In this document: positions 1 through 7,560 of the stretch, in pieces
How the letters are laid out: every line of letters begins with the position of its first letter
Numbering within the stretch: position 1 is the stretch's first letter
From: Clostridiales bacterium
Lineage (GTDB): Bacteria; Bacillota; Clostridia; Oscillospirales; Oscillospiraceae
Reading direction: 5' to 3'
DNA length: 27,873 bases
Assembly (NCBI GenBank): GCA_019418025.1
Contig: DYCR01000030.1
Span: 1 to 27,873 of the forward strand
The notes under the pieces: model-generated
The model's input: the letters and a program-made list of their open reading frames with translations, nothing else
Database searches by the model: none
What the model was told of the DNA's origin: nothing
Position numbers and translations under genes: made by a program

Positions 1-76
1 CCTCCATAGAGATAATTATATTTATAATACCATAATATGATGGCTATTACAAGAGTTGCAGGGGAGCGGCTTAAAA

Positions 77-170
77 GGCGGGGGTGCCTCGGTGGGTGTT
101 TGTTTGCATGGATAATGGTATGCAGTCCCGCCGGATTTGTTGCAGTTCATTGGCGTAATCCGGCTTTTTG
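77..170 (+). terminator. Attenuator-like hairpin set with intrinsic terminator upstream of the OLE RNA
   Basis: GCCGGATT (130-137) pairs with AATCCGGC (157-164) and is followed by TTTTT, which is the form of a Rho-independent terminator although the 19-nt loop is long. A second, mutually exclusive stem pairs GGCGGG (77-82) with CCCGCC (127-132) and encloses a small hairpin, TGCAT 105-109 with ATGCA 120-124. The two large stems share bases 130-132, so only one can form fully. A TATAAT at 23-28 could be the -10 of a promoter whose -35 is cut off or just at the edge. It may simply end the unseen upstream gene, or it may be a regulated leader. No convincing protein gene is seen in positions 1-254. 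Confidence 0.45.
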
Positions 171-188
171 TATGAAAATGGGAACAAA

Positions 189-252
189 TTGTGAATTTTA
201 TGATGGGATAGATATAATACTACTTGTATATCCATGTGAAATATGCTATTAT
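189..252 (+). promoter_or_regulatory. Two tandem promoter candidates for the OLE RNA
   Basis: The first candidate is TTGTGA (189-194), an 18-nt spacer and a perfect TATAAT (213-218), with a start expected near 225. The second is TTGTAT (224-229), a 17-nt spacer and TATTAT (247-252), with a start expected near 259. The second start would fall almost exactly at the 5' strand of the terminal helix of the RNA (255-268). Both lie after the terminator at 130-170, which suggests that the OLE RNA can be made independently of the upstream operon. Confidence 0.5.
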
Positions 253-254
253 GT

Positions 255-880
255 GTGCGACGACGCAGTATCCTAGTCGGAACGGCTGGCTCCCAGATAG
301 GGCCTAAAAATCCTATGAAGGGCATATCGATGAAGTCCCTTGTGTCTGCTTTTTACGCCCAGTTTAGGGTGGATGCTGGGGGTTAAGGATTCAGGGCGCA
401 CTCCAACGGCATGGAGTATCCGACCCGGTTTCCGTGGAGACCATTTATTGTGCGACGACGTTTGACATCTCTGATCGTTTCAGGGGGCCGTTCGCGTACG
501 AGCTTGGTATGAACCTGCAATGCGGTGCACAGAATCGTGTGCTGTGTGCAGCGTAGCCTGCCTTGAGTGAACATGCCGGGGAAAGGGGATCTGGCGGATG
601 GTGGTTATGGCCATAATCACTTCCGATATTGCCCCTGGAAACCATGTTTGCAAAAGAGGCTAAGAGTCAGAGGGTTCTGCTGTGGAAATCACCTAGGCTG
701 TCTTTGCCGGGCAGACGAGGGGTTGCAGTACGGTCTAAGTGGCAATCGGGTACTCAATTAATATGGCAACATTTGAGCTGTGAGATCAAAGGGAAACCGC
801 CTGCACGGTAACGGCAGGCTCTCATTGGGGAAAGCCCACCCGACCTAAGCCGTAAGATTTATCTCGTCTGCTGTCGTCAC
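255..880 (+). ncRNA. ole: OLE RNA (ornate, large, extremophilic)
   Basis: About 625 nt without a plausible gene, lying directly upstream of a small membrane protein gene and dxs, which is the established setting of OLE RNA (family length about 600 nt). The ends are set by a terminal helix, GACGACGCAG (259-268) with CTGCTGTCGTC (868-878). Local helices are visible: AAGGG 318-322 with CCCTT 337-341; ACTCC 400-404 with GGAGT 413-417; GCACA 527-531 with TGTGC 538-542; a near-palindromic hairpin at 601-620; and near the 3' end TGAGA 781-785 with TCTCA 820-824 enclosing GCCTGC 799-804 with GCAGGC 814-819. In studied Firmicutes the RNA sits at the cytoplasmic membrane bound to OapA and other Oap proteins and is linked to tolerance of cold, alcohol and Mg2+ stress. 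Identification rests on context, length and fold pattern, because no covariance search could be run. Short ORFs inside it lack ribosome sites and are not credible. Confidence 0.85.
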
Positions 881-906
881 ATTATTATAAAAAGAGGTAT
901 TCCTTC

Positions 907-1506
907 GTGTCAAAAACGGATTCCAGCTCCGCAAGGAAAGAGCAGAAGCGCAAAACCCGAAACTGGGTTCTGACGGTGTTCTGTGTCACAGTGGTCGTAT
1001 CCGGCCTGATTTCTCTGGCTTCGGATGAGCTGATGAAACGGAGCAACATGGCGGTGGCATTTGTCATCCTGCTGGTTATCGTGTTTATCGGTATTATTTT
1101 TGATGTGATCGGCATGGCTGTTGCGTCGGCGGACGAAAAACCGTTTCACTCCATGGCGGCAAGAAAAGTGCCCGGAGCGCAGGAGTCCATCATGCTGCTG
1201 AGAAATGCAGAGCGGGTCAGCTCGATCTGCAATGACGTTGTGGGTGACATCTGCGGCGTTGTATCCGGCTCTGCGTCAGCCACGATCGCTGCACAGATTT
1301 TGTCAAACTTTGAATTTGGCTGGCCTGATATTGTTTCTCTGGTTATGTCCTCGTGCGTTGCAGCTCTGACGGTGGGCGGAAAGGCGATCGGCAAAGGCTT
1401 TGCTGTGAACTCCTGCACGGCGATCGTGCATCGTTCCGGTCAAGTGATTTATGCCTTCAGGCATATGGTTCCCCGCACCTCGGGAAAGAAAAAGAAAAAA
1501 GAATGA
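907..1506 (+). CDS. oapA: OLE-associated membrane protein OapA
   Basis: 199 aa starting at GTG, with AGAGG at 893-897 as ribosome site 9 nt upstream. A basic N-terminus (about residues 9-18) is followed by hydrophobic helices at about 19-38, 48-72, 109-132 and 138-165, and the tail ends in a run of lysines. The stretch after helix 2 (ASADEKPFHSM, then a KxxGA motif and a helix with ERVSSICNDVVG) resembles the transmembrane DUF21/CNNM-type domain of magnesium transport proteins. This fits the Mg2+ role reported for the OLE complex, but the resemblance is read by eye. In known OLE loci the gene just downstream of the RNA encodes OapA, which binds the RNA and holds it at the membrane. The gene begins 27 nt after the terminal helix of the RNA and its TGA overlaps the ribosome site of dxs, so RNA, protein and dxs are probably on one transcript. 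Confidence 0.85.
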   Translation: MSKTDSSSARKEQKRKTRNWVLTVFCVTVVVSGLISLASDELMKRSNMAVAFVILLVIVFIGIIFDVIGMAVASADEKPFHSMAARKVPGAQESIMLLRNAERVSSICNDVVGDICGVVSGSASATIAAQILSNFEFGWPDIVSLVMSSCVAALTVGGKAIGKGFAVNSCTAIVHRSGQVIYAFRHMVPRTSGKKKKKE

Positions 1507-1519
1507 AGGTTGTGAAACC

Positions 1520-3382
1520 GTGTATATATTACCTATGATCCAAAATCACGAAGATCTCGTGAAGCTGAATGACCCCCAGCGTCAGCAGCTATGTTCTGAG
1601 ATTCGTGAATTTATTATTTCTCATGTTGCAAAAACAGGCGGCCACCTTGCGTCTAATCTGGGTGTGGTGGAGTTGAGTGTTGCACTGGAAACCATCTACA
1701 ATACTGCAAACGACCGTCTGGTTTTTGACGTTGGTCATCAGTCTTATGTCCACAAGCTGCTGACCGGTCGCCAGGCGGATTTTGACCGTCTGAGAATGTT
1801 CGGCGGAATGTCCGGATATCCGAAGCCTCAGGAAAGTCAGACAGACTCCTTTGTGGCCGGTCATGCATCCAGCTCCATCTCTATCGCGTTGGGTATGGCC
1901 CGGGCAAGGAAGCTGACGGGTCAGGACTATCATGTGGTCACCCTGATCGGAGACGGAGCCGCCACCGGCGGTATGGTCTATGAGGGACTGAACGATGTAG
2001 GTGTCAGTGGTGAGCCTATGGTCATCATTCTCAACGACAACGAAATGTCCATCGACCCCAATGTGGGCGGCATGGCGATGCATCTGTCAAAGGTTAGGAC
2101 AAAGGAAGGCTACTCCAACTTTAAAAAGTTTTACCGGCAGACCACGGCCCGTATCCCCGGCGGCGATACGATCTATAAAATCACCCATCGTGTAAAAGAA
2201 AAGCTGAAGCGTAAGCTGCTCCGGGGTACGATGTTCGAGCATATGGGACTTGATTATCTTGGACCGGTGGATGGCCACAACCTTCCGGAGCTGATGCAGG
2301 TCCTGCGCACGGCAAAAGGTATGGACCGCCCTGTTTTGGTGCATGTTATGACACAAAAGGGGCATGGATATGTTCCGGCAGAAAACAATCCTGCAAAATA
2401 CCACGGTGTCGGTAAATTCGATCCTGCCAATGGGCATGGTCTGGGTGCCAAAAAGGAGACGTTCTCCGATGTGTTCGGTCAGACTATGATCGAGCTGGCA
2501 AAGCAGGACCCTCGTGTCTGTGCCATTACTGCAGCTATGCCCGGCGGAACGGGACTGCTGGAGTACCAGAAGGAGCTGCCGGACCGCCTGTTTGATGTGG
2601 GAATCGCCGAGGAGCATGCGGTTTCCATGGCCGGAGGTCTGGCAAAGCAAGGTGCGGTTCCCGTGGTCGCGATCTACTCTACGTTTTTTCAGCGTGCCTA
2701 CGATCAGATGATTCAGGATATTGCCCTGCTGGGGCTTCACGTTGTTTTGAGCATCGACCGGGCAGGTATGGTCGGCGAGGATGGCTCTACCCATCACGGA
2801 GTATTTGATGTTGGCTTTATCGGCAACATTCCCGGTATGATGATGCTATGTCCTGCCAGCCATCAGGAGCTGCGGGACATGCTTCGATGGGCTGTATTGG
2901 AATATCACGGGCCCGTTGCCGTGCGTTATCCTCGTGGTTCAGAGGGGGCGTATCAGGATCATGCCTTTGTCGGTGTGCCCGGAGAATTCTGCTGCCACCG
3001 AAAGGGCAAGGATATCACCATCGTTACCTACGGCACGGTGGTCAATAAGGTTTTGGAGGCGGCGCAGCTGTTGGAGCAGTCTGGGATCGATGTTACGGTC
3101 CTGCGGCTTTTCTCTGCGACCCATATCCCTTATGAGGAATTGACAAAGCGAATTACCGGGAAAAATCTGGTCATCGTGGAAGAAGCATGCTCAGGCTCCG
3201 GCATTAAGGAGGCCTTTGCATGGGCGATGAAGGATCATGCGCCTGACTGCGCGATCCACGCCATGGACCTTGGCAGGGATTTTATTCCCCATGGGGATTT
3301 GCCGTCCCTGTTCCATATGGTTGGTCTGGATGCAGAGGGGATCGCCGGTTATGTTCAGGAGGTGCTTTCCAATGAAAAATAA
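1520..3382 (+). CDS. dxs: 1-deoxy-D-xylulose-5-phosphate synthase
   Basis: Condenses pyruvate and glyceraldehyde 3-phosphate into DXP, the first step of the MEP isoprenoid pathway, using thiamine diphosphate and Mg2+ in the cytoplasm. GTG at 1520 was chosen as start: GAAGGT (1505-1510) lies 9 nt upstream and the resulting N-terminus (VYILPMIQNHEDL) aligns with the usual family opening. This gives 620 aa, the normal length. An upstream ATG at 1451 would overlap oapA, and ATG 1535 lacks a site. Motifs: GGHLASNLG (about 40-48), DVGHQSYVHK (70-79), the cofactor motif GDGAATGG starting at about 144, NDNEMSI, then in the pyrimidine-binding domain GIAEEHAVSMAGGLA and DRAGMVGEDGSTHHG. The C-terminal transketolase domain includes YPRG. 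DXP also feeds thiamine and pyridoxal synthesis. Its 3' end overlaps tlyA by 11 nt. Confidence 0.97.
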   Translation: MYILPMIQNHEDLVKLNDPQRQQLCSEIREFIISHVAKTGGHLASNLGVVELSVALETIYNTANDRLVFDVGHQSYVHKLLTGRQADFDRLRMFGGMSGYPKPQESQTDSFVAGHASSSISIALGMARARKLTGQDYHVVTLIGDGAATGGMVYEGLNDVGVSGEPMVIILNDNEMSIDPNVGGMAMHLSKVRTKEGYSNFKKFYRQTTARIPGGDTIYKITHRVKEKLKRKLLRGTMFEHMGLDYLGPVDGHNLPELMQVLRTAKGMDRPVLVHVMTQKGHGYVPAENNPAKYHGVGKFDPANGHGLGAKKETFSDVFGQTMIELAKQDPRVCAITAAMPGGTGLLEYQKELPDRLFDVGIAEEHAVSMAGGLAKQGAVPVVAIYSTFFQRAYDQMIQDIALLGLHVVLSIDRAGMVGEDGSTHHGVFDVGFIGNIPGMMMLCPASHQELRDMLRWAVLEYHGPVAVRYPRGSEGAYQDHAFVGVPGEFCCHRKGKDITIVTYGTVVNKVLEAAQLLEQSGIDVTVLRLFSATHIPYEELTKRITGKNLVIVEEACSGSGIKEAFAWAMKDHAPDCAIHAMDLGRDFIPHGDLPSLFHMVGLDAEGIAGYVQEVLSNEK

Positions 3383-4178
3383 AAAACGTCTGGATGTTCT
3401 GCTGACTGAACAGGGATATGCCGATACCAGATCAAAAGCGCAGGCAATCATCATGGCGGGCCTTGTCTATGTGGATGGACAAAAGGCGGATAAGCCCGGG
3501 ACCTCCTTTGAGGATACGGTATCCATTGAGGTGCGGGGCCATTCATGTCCCTATGTCAGCAGAGGCGGTCTGAAGCTTGAAAAAGCGCTGCGTGATTTCG
3601 GCGTCGATCCAACCGGATATGTATGCTCAGACTCGGGTGCTTCCACCGGAGGATTCACCGACTGTCTGCTTCAGCAGGGGGCAAAGAAGGTGTTTGCCAT
3701 TGATGTCGGCTACGGACAGCTGGACTGGAAAATCCGCTCTGATGAACGTGTTGTTGTAATGGAGCGGACGAATATCCGGTATGTGACTCCGGAGGATCTG
3801 GGGCAGCCACTGGATCTTTCTGTTGTGGATGTCAGCTTCATTTCTCTGAAGATCGTTTTGCCTGCTATCAAGCAGCTGCTCAAGCCGGAGGCAGGTCAGG
3901 TGCTGTGCCTGATCAAGCCGCAGTTTGAAGCAGGGAAGGAAAAAGTCGGCAAAAAGGGTGTCGTGCGTGACCCGCAGATACATAAAGAGGTCTTGGATGA
4001 ATTTGTGTCACTGGCAGGGGAATTGGATTTTCGCATACTGGGATTGACCTTCTCGCCTGTAAAGGGTCCGGAGGGAAATATAGAATTTTTGGGGCATCTG
4101 ACACTGGCGGATGTGCCCGGCATTGAGCCTGATACGACGGATGTAGTGGCTCAGGCCCATGCTACATTGAAAGGATAA
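3372..4178 (+). CDS. tlyA: TlyA-family rRNA 2'-O-methyltransferase
   Basis: 268 aa from ATG 3372, with AGGAGGTG (3357-3364) 7 nt upstream. Overlap with dxs suggests translational coupling. The N-terminal S4 RNA-binding domain covers about residues 5-62 and is followed by a Rossmann-type SAM-dependent methyltransferase. Family landmarks are SRGGLKL (63-69, with the catalytic-type Lys68), the SAM-binding DSGASTGGFTD, the VVDVSFISL strand and LIKPQFEAG, and a late EGNIEFL. Together these supply the K-D-K-E set expected of RrmJ-like 2'-O-methyltransferases. Homologues (YqxC in Bacillus) methylate cytidines of 16S and/or 23S rRNA and, in mycobacteria, affect capreomycin sensitivity. The exact rRNA target here is inferred. 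The dxs-tlyA-nadK-argR-recN order is conserved in Firmicutes. Confidence 0.93.
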   Translation: MKNKKRLDVLLTEQGYADTRSKAQAIIMAGLVYVDGQKADKPGTSFEDTVSIEVRGHSCPYVSRGGLKLEKALRDFGVDPTGYVCSDSGASTGGFTDCLLQQGAKKVFAIDVGYGQLDWKIRSDERVVVMERTNIRYVTPEDLGQPLDLSVVDVSFISLKIVLPAIKQLLKPEAGQVLCLIKPQFEAGKEKVGKKGVVRDPQIHKEVLDEFVSLAGELDFRILGLTFSPVKGPEGNIEFLGHLTLADVPGIEPDTTDVVAQAHATLKG

Positions 4179-4182
4179 GTCT

Positions 4183-5046
4183 ATGAAACGAGTGATCCTG
4201 ACGCCCAATCCCTATCGGGACAGCGGGTTTCAAACAGTTCGTGCTGCTCAGAAAATTCTTCAGCAAGCAGGGGTCGAGACGCGGATTTGCCTGCCTTTTG
4301 ATGTGGATAAATCATTTAATCTGCCAAAGGATATTCGTTTCAGTCGATTGGAGCGGGAAATCAACCGTGCAGATATGGTGATATGCTTTGGCGGCGATGG
4401 GACGATCCTGCATATGGCAAAAACAGCGACCCGGCATAGGCTGCCTATTCTTGGGGTCAATATCGGGACCATGGGTTTTATTGCCGAGCTGGAAAGCAGT
4501 GAGCTTCAGGATCTGGCAAAGATCGCCACAGGAGAATATACTTTGGATTCCAGACTGATGCTGGACGTGACGATCCATCGGGGGTCGGATGTGATATTCC
4601 ATGATATGGCACTCAATGATATCACCATCACCAAAGGGGCGGTAACCCGGATCGTGCATTTGAATGTACAGTGTGACGGTGTTCAGGCCATCGAGTTCGG
4701 CGGTGACGGCGTGATCGTGGCTACACCTACCGGCTCGACAGCTTACAGCCTTTCTGCCGGTGGGCCTATTGTGGAACCGGATGCCAGAAACATTCTGATC
4801 ACGCCGATCTGTGCCCATAATATTGTCAGTAAATGCATCGTTGCATCGGATAAGCGCAGAATCAGTGTGCAGCTGGCTTCCAGTGCCCGCAGAAATGCGT
4901 ATCTGTCCGTGGACGGCGGACGGTCTTTTAAAATGAATATGGGGGACGTTGCAACGATTACTTGTTCCAAAATGGAAACAAAATTAGTCAGATTGAAAAA
5001 CAGAAGTTTTTACGATATCATCAATAACAAATTCCGCAACCACTGA
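4183..5046 (+). CDS. nadK: NAD kinase
   Basis: Phosphorylates NAD to NADP using ATP or polyphosphate in the cytosol, setting the NADPH supply. 287 aa, normal for the ppnK type. ATG 4183 has AAAGGA (4170-4175) 7 nt upstream and starts only 4 nt after the tlyA stop. Motifs: GGDGTIL around residues 70-76 with the catalytic Asp72, GVNIGTMGF shortly after, and the substrate-binding TPTGSTAYSLSAGGPIVEP in the C-terminal domain, followed by the SVDGG strand. The closeness to tlyA and argR indicates a single transcript. No unusual residues seen. Confidence 0.96.
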   Translation: MKRVILTPNPYRDSGFQTVRAAQKILQQAGVETRICLPFDVDKSFNLPKDIRFSRLEREINRADMVICFGGDGTILHMAKTATRHRLPILGVNIGTMGFIAELESSELQDLAKIATGEYTLDSRLMLDVTIHRGSDVIFHDMALNDITITKGAVTRIVHLNVQCDGVQAIEFGGDGVIVATPTGSTAYSLSAGGPIVEPDARNILITPICAHNIVSKCIVASDKRRISVQLASSARRNAYLSVDGGRSFKMNMGDVATITCSKMETKLVRLKNRSFYDIINNKFRNH

Positions 5047-5065
5047 AACTTGTGAGGTGTTTTTC

Positions 5066-5518
5066 ATGAAAAATCAGCGACAGGCAAAAATCTTAGAAAT
5101 CATTTCCACAAAGGACATTGAGACCCAGGAGCAGCTGCTGCAGGAGTTGCAGGAAGCTGGTTTTTTCTCCACCCAGGCCACCATTTCGCGGGATATCAAG
5201 GAATTGCGCGTAGTCAAGGAGCTTACCAACTTCGGCACCTATCGTTACACGGTGTCGGCAAAGGATGGGGCCCACACCTTCTCAGCGCGGCTGAATACCA
5301 TCTTTCGGGAGTGTATCACCAGCTATGACTATGCTCAGAATATCATCGTCATCAAGACGATGCCCGGTCTTGCGTCTGCGGCGGCATCAGCCATAGACGG
5401 CATGAATATGGGGGTCGTTGTGGGGACACTGGCCGGTGATGACACGGTCTTTGTGGTTATGCGGGATAATAATGCAGCTGCGACATTCTGCGGCGAAATC
5501 AAGAATCTTCTGTCTTGA
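5066..5518 (+). CDS. argR: Arginine repressor ArgR/AhrC
   Basis: 150 aa. ATG 5066 was preferred over the GTG at 5057 because GAGG (5054-5057) is correctly spaced only for the former. The N-terminal winged helix (about 1-70) carries the recognition-helix signature ATISRDIKEL. The C-terminal hexamerisation and arginine-binding domain carries IKTMPGLASAAASAID and GTLAGDDTVFV, where the two Asp residues contact L-arginine. The protein senses arginine and controls its synthesis and breakdown genes. No arg genes are in the window, so it acts elsewhere. Lying between nadK and recN is the usual Firmicutes arrangement and does not imply a shared function. Confidence 0.95.
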   Translation: MKNQRQAKILEIISTKDIETQEQLLQELQEAGFFSTQATISRDIKELRVVKELTNFGTYRYTVSAKDGAHTFSARLNTIFRECITSYDYAQNIIVIKTMPGLASAAASAIDGMNMGVVVGTLAGDDTVFVVMRDNNAAATFCGEIKNLLS

Positions 5519-5533
5519 GGAAGGAGGCTTCGG

Positions 5534-7183
5534 ATGCTGAACCTGCTTCATATTGAAAATATTGCCGTTATCGAGTGCGCAGATATCACGTTCAATCAGG
5601 GCTTTAATGTCCTGACAGGTGAAACAGGTGCGGGTAAATCCATTGTCATTGACGCTATCTCAGCGATTTTGGGCGAGAGGGCATACCGTGACATGATCCG
5701 TACCGGTGCGGATAAGGCATCGGTCAGGGCGATCTTTCGGGATGTGCCGAAGCTGGACTGGTTTGCAGAGCAGGGCGTCGAATATGACTCAGAAACAGTC
5801 ATCCAGAGAGAAATCTATCTCGATGGCAGGAACGTCTGTCGGGTAAACGGCTGTCTTGTCACGGTGTCAATCCTGCATAAGCTGGGGATACAGCTGATCA
5901 ATATTCACGGTCAGCATGATTCTGCGGCACTGTTTGATGAAGAAAATCACCTGAATTTTTTGGATGCTTTTGCGGATAATCAGGAACTGCTTGCGTTCTA
6001 TCAGCGGCAGTATAGGGTCGTTTCTGAACTTCGCAGGCAGATCGATAAGCTGTCTATGGACGAGGGCGAAAAGCTTCGCCGCATGGAAAGCCTGCGTTTT
6101 CAGATCGATGAGATCTCACGGGCGGAACTGGAAATCGGAGAGGACGAGGAACTGGAGAATCGCCGAAAGATCCTGCAAAATGCCGAGAAGCTTTCCGACG
6201 GGATCAACAGCGGTGTTGAGTGTCTGTATGGCGGCGATGACTCTGACGGAGCCGCTGCCCTGATGGCACAGGCAGAGCGAGCCATGTCTAAAATTGCCCG
6301 ATACGACGATACCCTTGCAAGCCTTCACGAGAGGATCAAGGATCTGATGTATCAGGTGCAGGATGTAGCGGAAGAATTGCGGGATACAAGGGACACCTTT
6401 GCTTATTCGGCTGATGAATTGGAACAGATCGAAAGCCGCCTCGATGTGATCCATCGTCTGCGGCGAAAGTACGGTGCGACCTGTGCGGACATCTTGGGCT
6501 TTTTGGATCGTGCCAAGCAGGAGCTGGACCAAATCGAGTTTGCTGACGACTACATGGAGCGTCTGAAAAAGAAGCTGAAAAAAGCGGAAAAAGAGGCGGT
6601 GGATGCGGCCGAGGATCTGAGAAGATCCAGACAAGAGGCTGCCAAATATATGACCGGAAGGATCTTGGAGGAACTGTTCCAGCTTGATATGCCTAAGGTC
6701 CAGTTTGAGTGCGTTTTTACAGAAACGGAGCTTTCGGCAAACGGTGCCGATGCGGTTGCCTTTTATATGTCAGCCAATGCCGGCGAAGCGCTCAAGCCGA
6801 TGAGTAAGGTTGCGTCCGGCGGCGAGTTGGCGAGAATCATGCTGGCTATGAAAAATGTTTTGGCAGAAAAGGACAGCGTTGCTACCCTGATTTTTGATGA
6901 GGTGGATACCGGTGTTTCCGGTCGGGCGGCGCAGAAGGTGGCAGAAAAATTGCTGAGTGTTGCTTCCAACAAGCAGGTCCTTTGTGTGACCCATCTGCCG
7001 CAGATCGCGGCTCTTGCCGACACCCATCTGCTGATTTCCAAAGCAGAACGCAACGGGAGGACCTATACCTCCGTAACGCCGTTGGATACAGACGGGCGAA
7101 AGGCTGAGCTTGCCAGAATCATCGGCGGAACCAATATTACAGAAACCACGCTGAAGAGTGCAGAGGAGATGCTGCGGTCTTAA
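5534..7183 (+). CDS. recN: DNA repair protein RecN
   Basis: 549-aa SMC-like ATPase acting early in double-strand break repair, where it is thought to gather and tether broken ends. AAGGAGG (5521-5527) sits 6 nt before ATG 5534. Walker A GETGAGKS is at residues 29-36. A long, charged coiled coil runs roughly from 150 to 370 and is interrupted by the short RecN hinge. The C-terminal head contains the ABC signature KVASGGELARIMLAMK and Walker B TLIFDEVDTGVSG, followed by the conserved VTHLPQIAA. Length is typical. This is the last gene of the OLE-dxs operon, and no clear terminator follows it before the tyrS promoter. Confidence 0.96.
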   Translation: MLNLLHIENIAVIECADITFNQGFNVLTGETGAGKSIVIDAISAILGERAYRDMIRTGADKASVRAIFRDVPKLDWFAEQGVEYDSETVIQREIYLDGRNVCRVNGCLVTVSILHKLGIQLINIHGQHDSAALFDEENHLNFLDAFADNQELLAFYQRQYRVVSELRRQIDKLSMDEGEKLRRMESLRFQIDEISRAELEIGEDEELENRRKILQNAEKLSDGINSGVECLYGGDDSDGAAALMAQAERAMSKIARYDDTLASLHERIKDLMYQVQDVAEELRDTRDTFAYSADELEQIESRLDVIHRLRRKYGATCADILGFLDRAKQELDQIEFADDYMERLKKKLKKAEKEAVDAAEDLRRSRQEAAKYMTGRILEELFQLDMPKVQFECVFTETELSANGADAVAFYMSANAGEALKPMSKVASGGELARIMLAMKNVLAEKDSVATLIFDEVDTGVSGRAAQKVAEKLLSVASNKQVLCVTHLPQIAALADTHLLISKAERNGRTYTSVTPLDTDGRKAELARIIGGTNITETTLKSAEEMLRS

Positions 7184-7230
7184 AAGGACCGCCTGCGGAA
7201 GCAGGATCGAAAGAAATATCTCAAAAGCCC

Positions 7231-7259
7231 TTGACAAAGTCCTTCTGGTTTGGTAGGAT
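7231..7259 (+). promoter_or_regulatory. Promoter of the tyrS T-box leader
   Basis: TTGACA (7231-7236), a 17-nt spacer and TAGGAT (7254-7259). The -35 is perfect and the -10 matches four of six consensus bases. Transcription would start near 7266, just before the T-box stem I region. Confidence 0.7.
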
Positions 7260-7265
7260 ACCGAT

Positions 7266-7540
7266 ATGTTTATAAGTCAACGCAGTGATGGGATGAAGTA
7301 AGCGTCCATTTTCTTTCAGAGAGTCTCCGGTTGGTGCAAGGGGATAAGAAAACACGCCGAAATACCTCCCTGAGCGGCTTCTCTGAAGTTACAGTAGGAG
7401 GAGACGGGTTCGCCCGATACAGCGGCAGGTGTTGTTAGACACCCTAAGGATGCAATTGTGAAATTGCATTAAACCAGAGGTGGTACCGCGTATTTTCACG
7501 CCCTCTGTCCATTTTGGACAGAGGGCGTTTATTTTTATTT
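7266..7540 (+). ncRNA. Tyrosine T-box riboswitch leader
   Basis: The hallmark T-box bulge AGAGGTGGTACCGCG is at 7476-7490. Stem I elements include CAGAGAG with GGTTGGTGCAA (about 7313-7339) and the specifier region CGAAATACCTCCCTGAG, where UAC (7363-7365) reads as a tyrosine codon. The linker AGTAGG and the GACGGG...CCCGATA hairpin follow at about 7395-7423. A strong terminator, CGCCCTCTGTCC (7499-7510) with GGACAGAGGGCG (7516-7527) and a T-rich tail, overlaps the alternative antiterminator pairing. Uncharged tRNA-Tyr binding the specifier and the T-box bulge would stabilise the antiterminator and switch on tyrS. Specifier and downstream gene agree, which supports the assignment. Confidence 0.93.
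7499..7540 (+). terminator. Regulated intrinsic terminator of the tyrS T-box
   Basis: A 12-bp GC-rich stem (7499-7510 with 7516-7527) and 5-nt loop ATTTT, followed by a T-rich run. It is the default off state of the riboswitch. Confidence 0.93.
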
Positions 7541-7560
7541 ACTCTTGGAGGAGATTCAAA

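Noticed and set aside
37..811. Several short ORFs (about 60-84 codons) on both strands in the left 900 nt
   Set aside because: They lack ribosome sites, overlap each other in conflicting frames, and lie inside the structured OLE RNA or its leader.
2087..2797. 236-codon open frame antisense to dxs
   Set aside because: It overlaps the conserved transketolase core of dxs and shows no start signal or domain.
7184..7230. Hairpin CCTGCGGAAGCAGG after recN as a terminator
   Set aside because: Short stem with no T tract, so not an intrinsic terminator.
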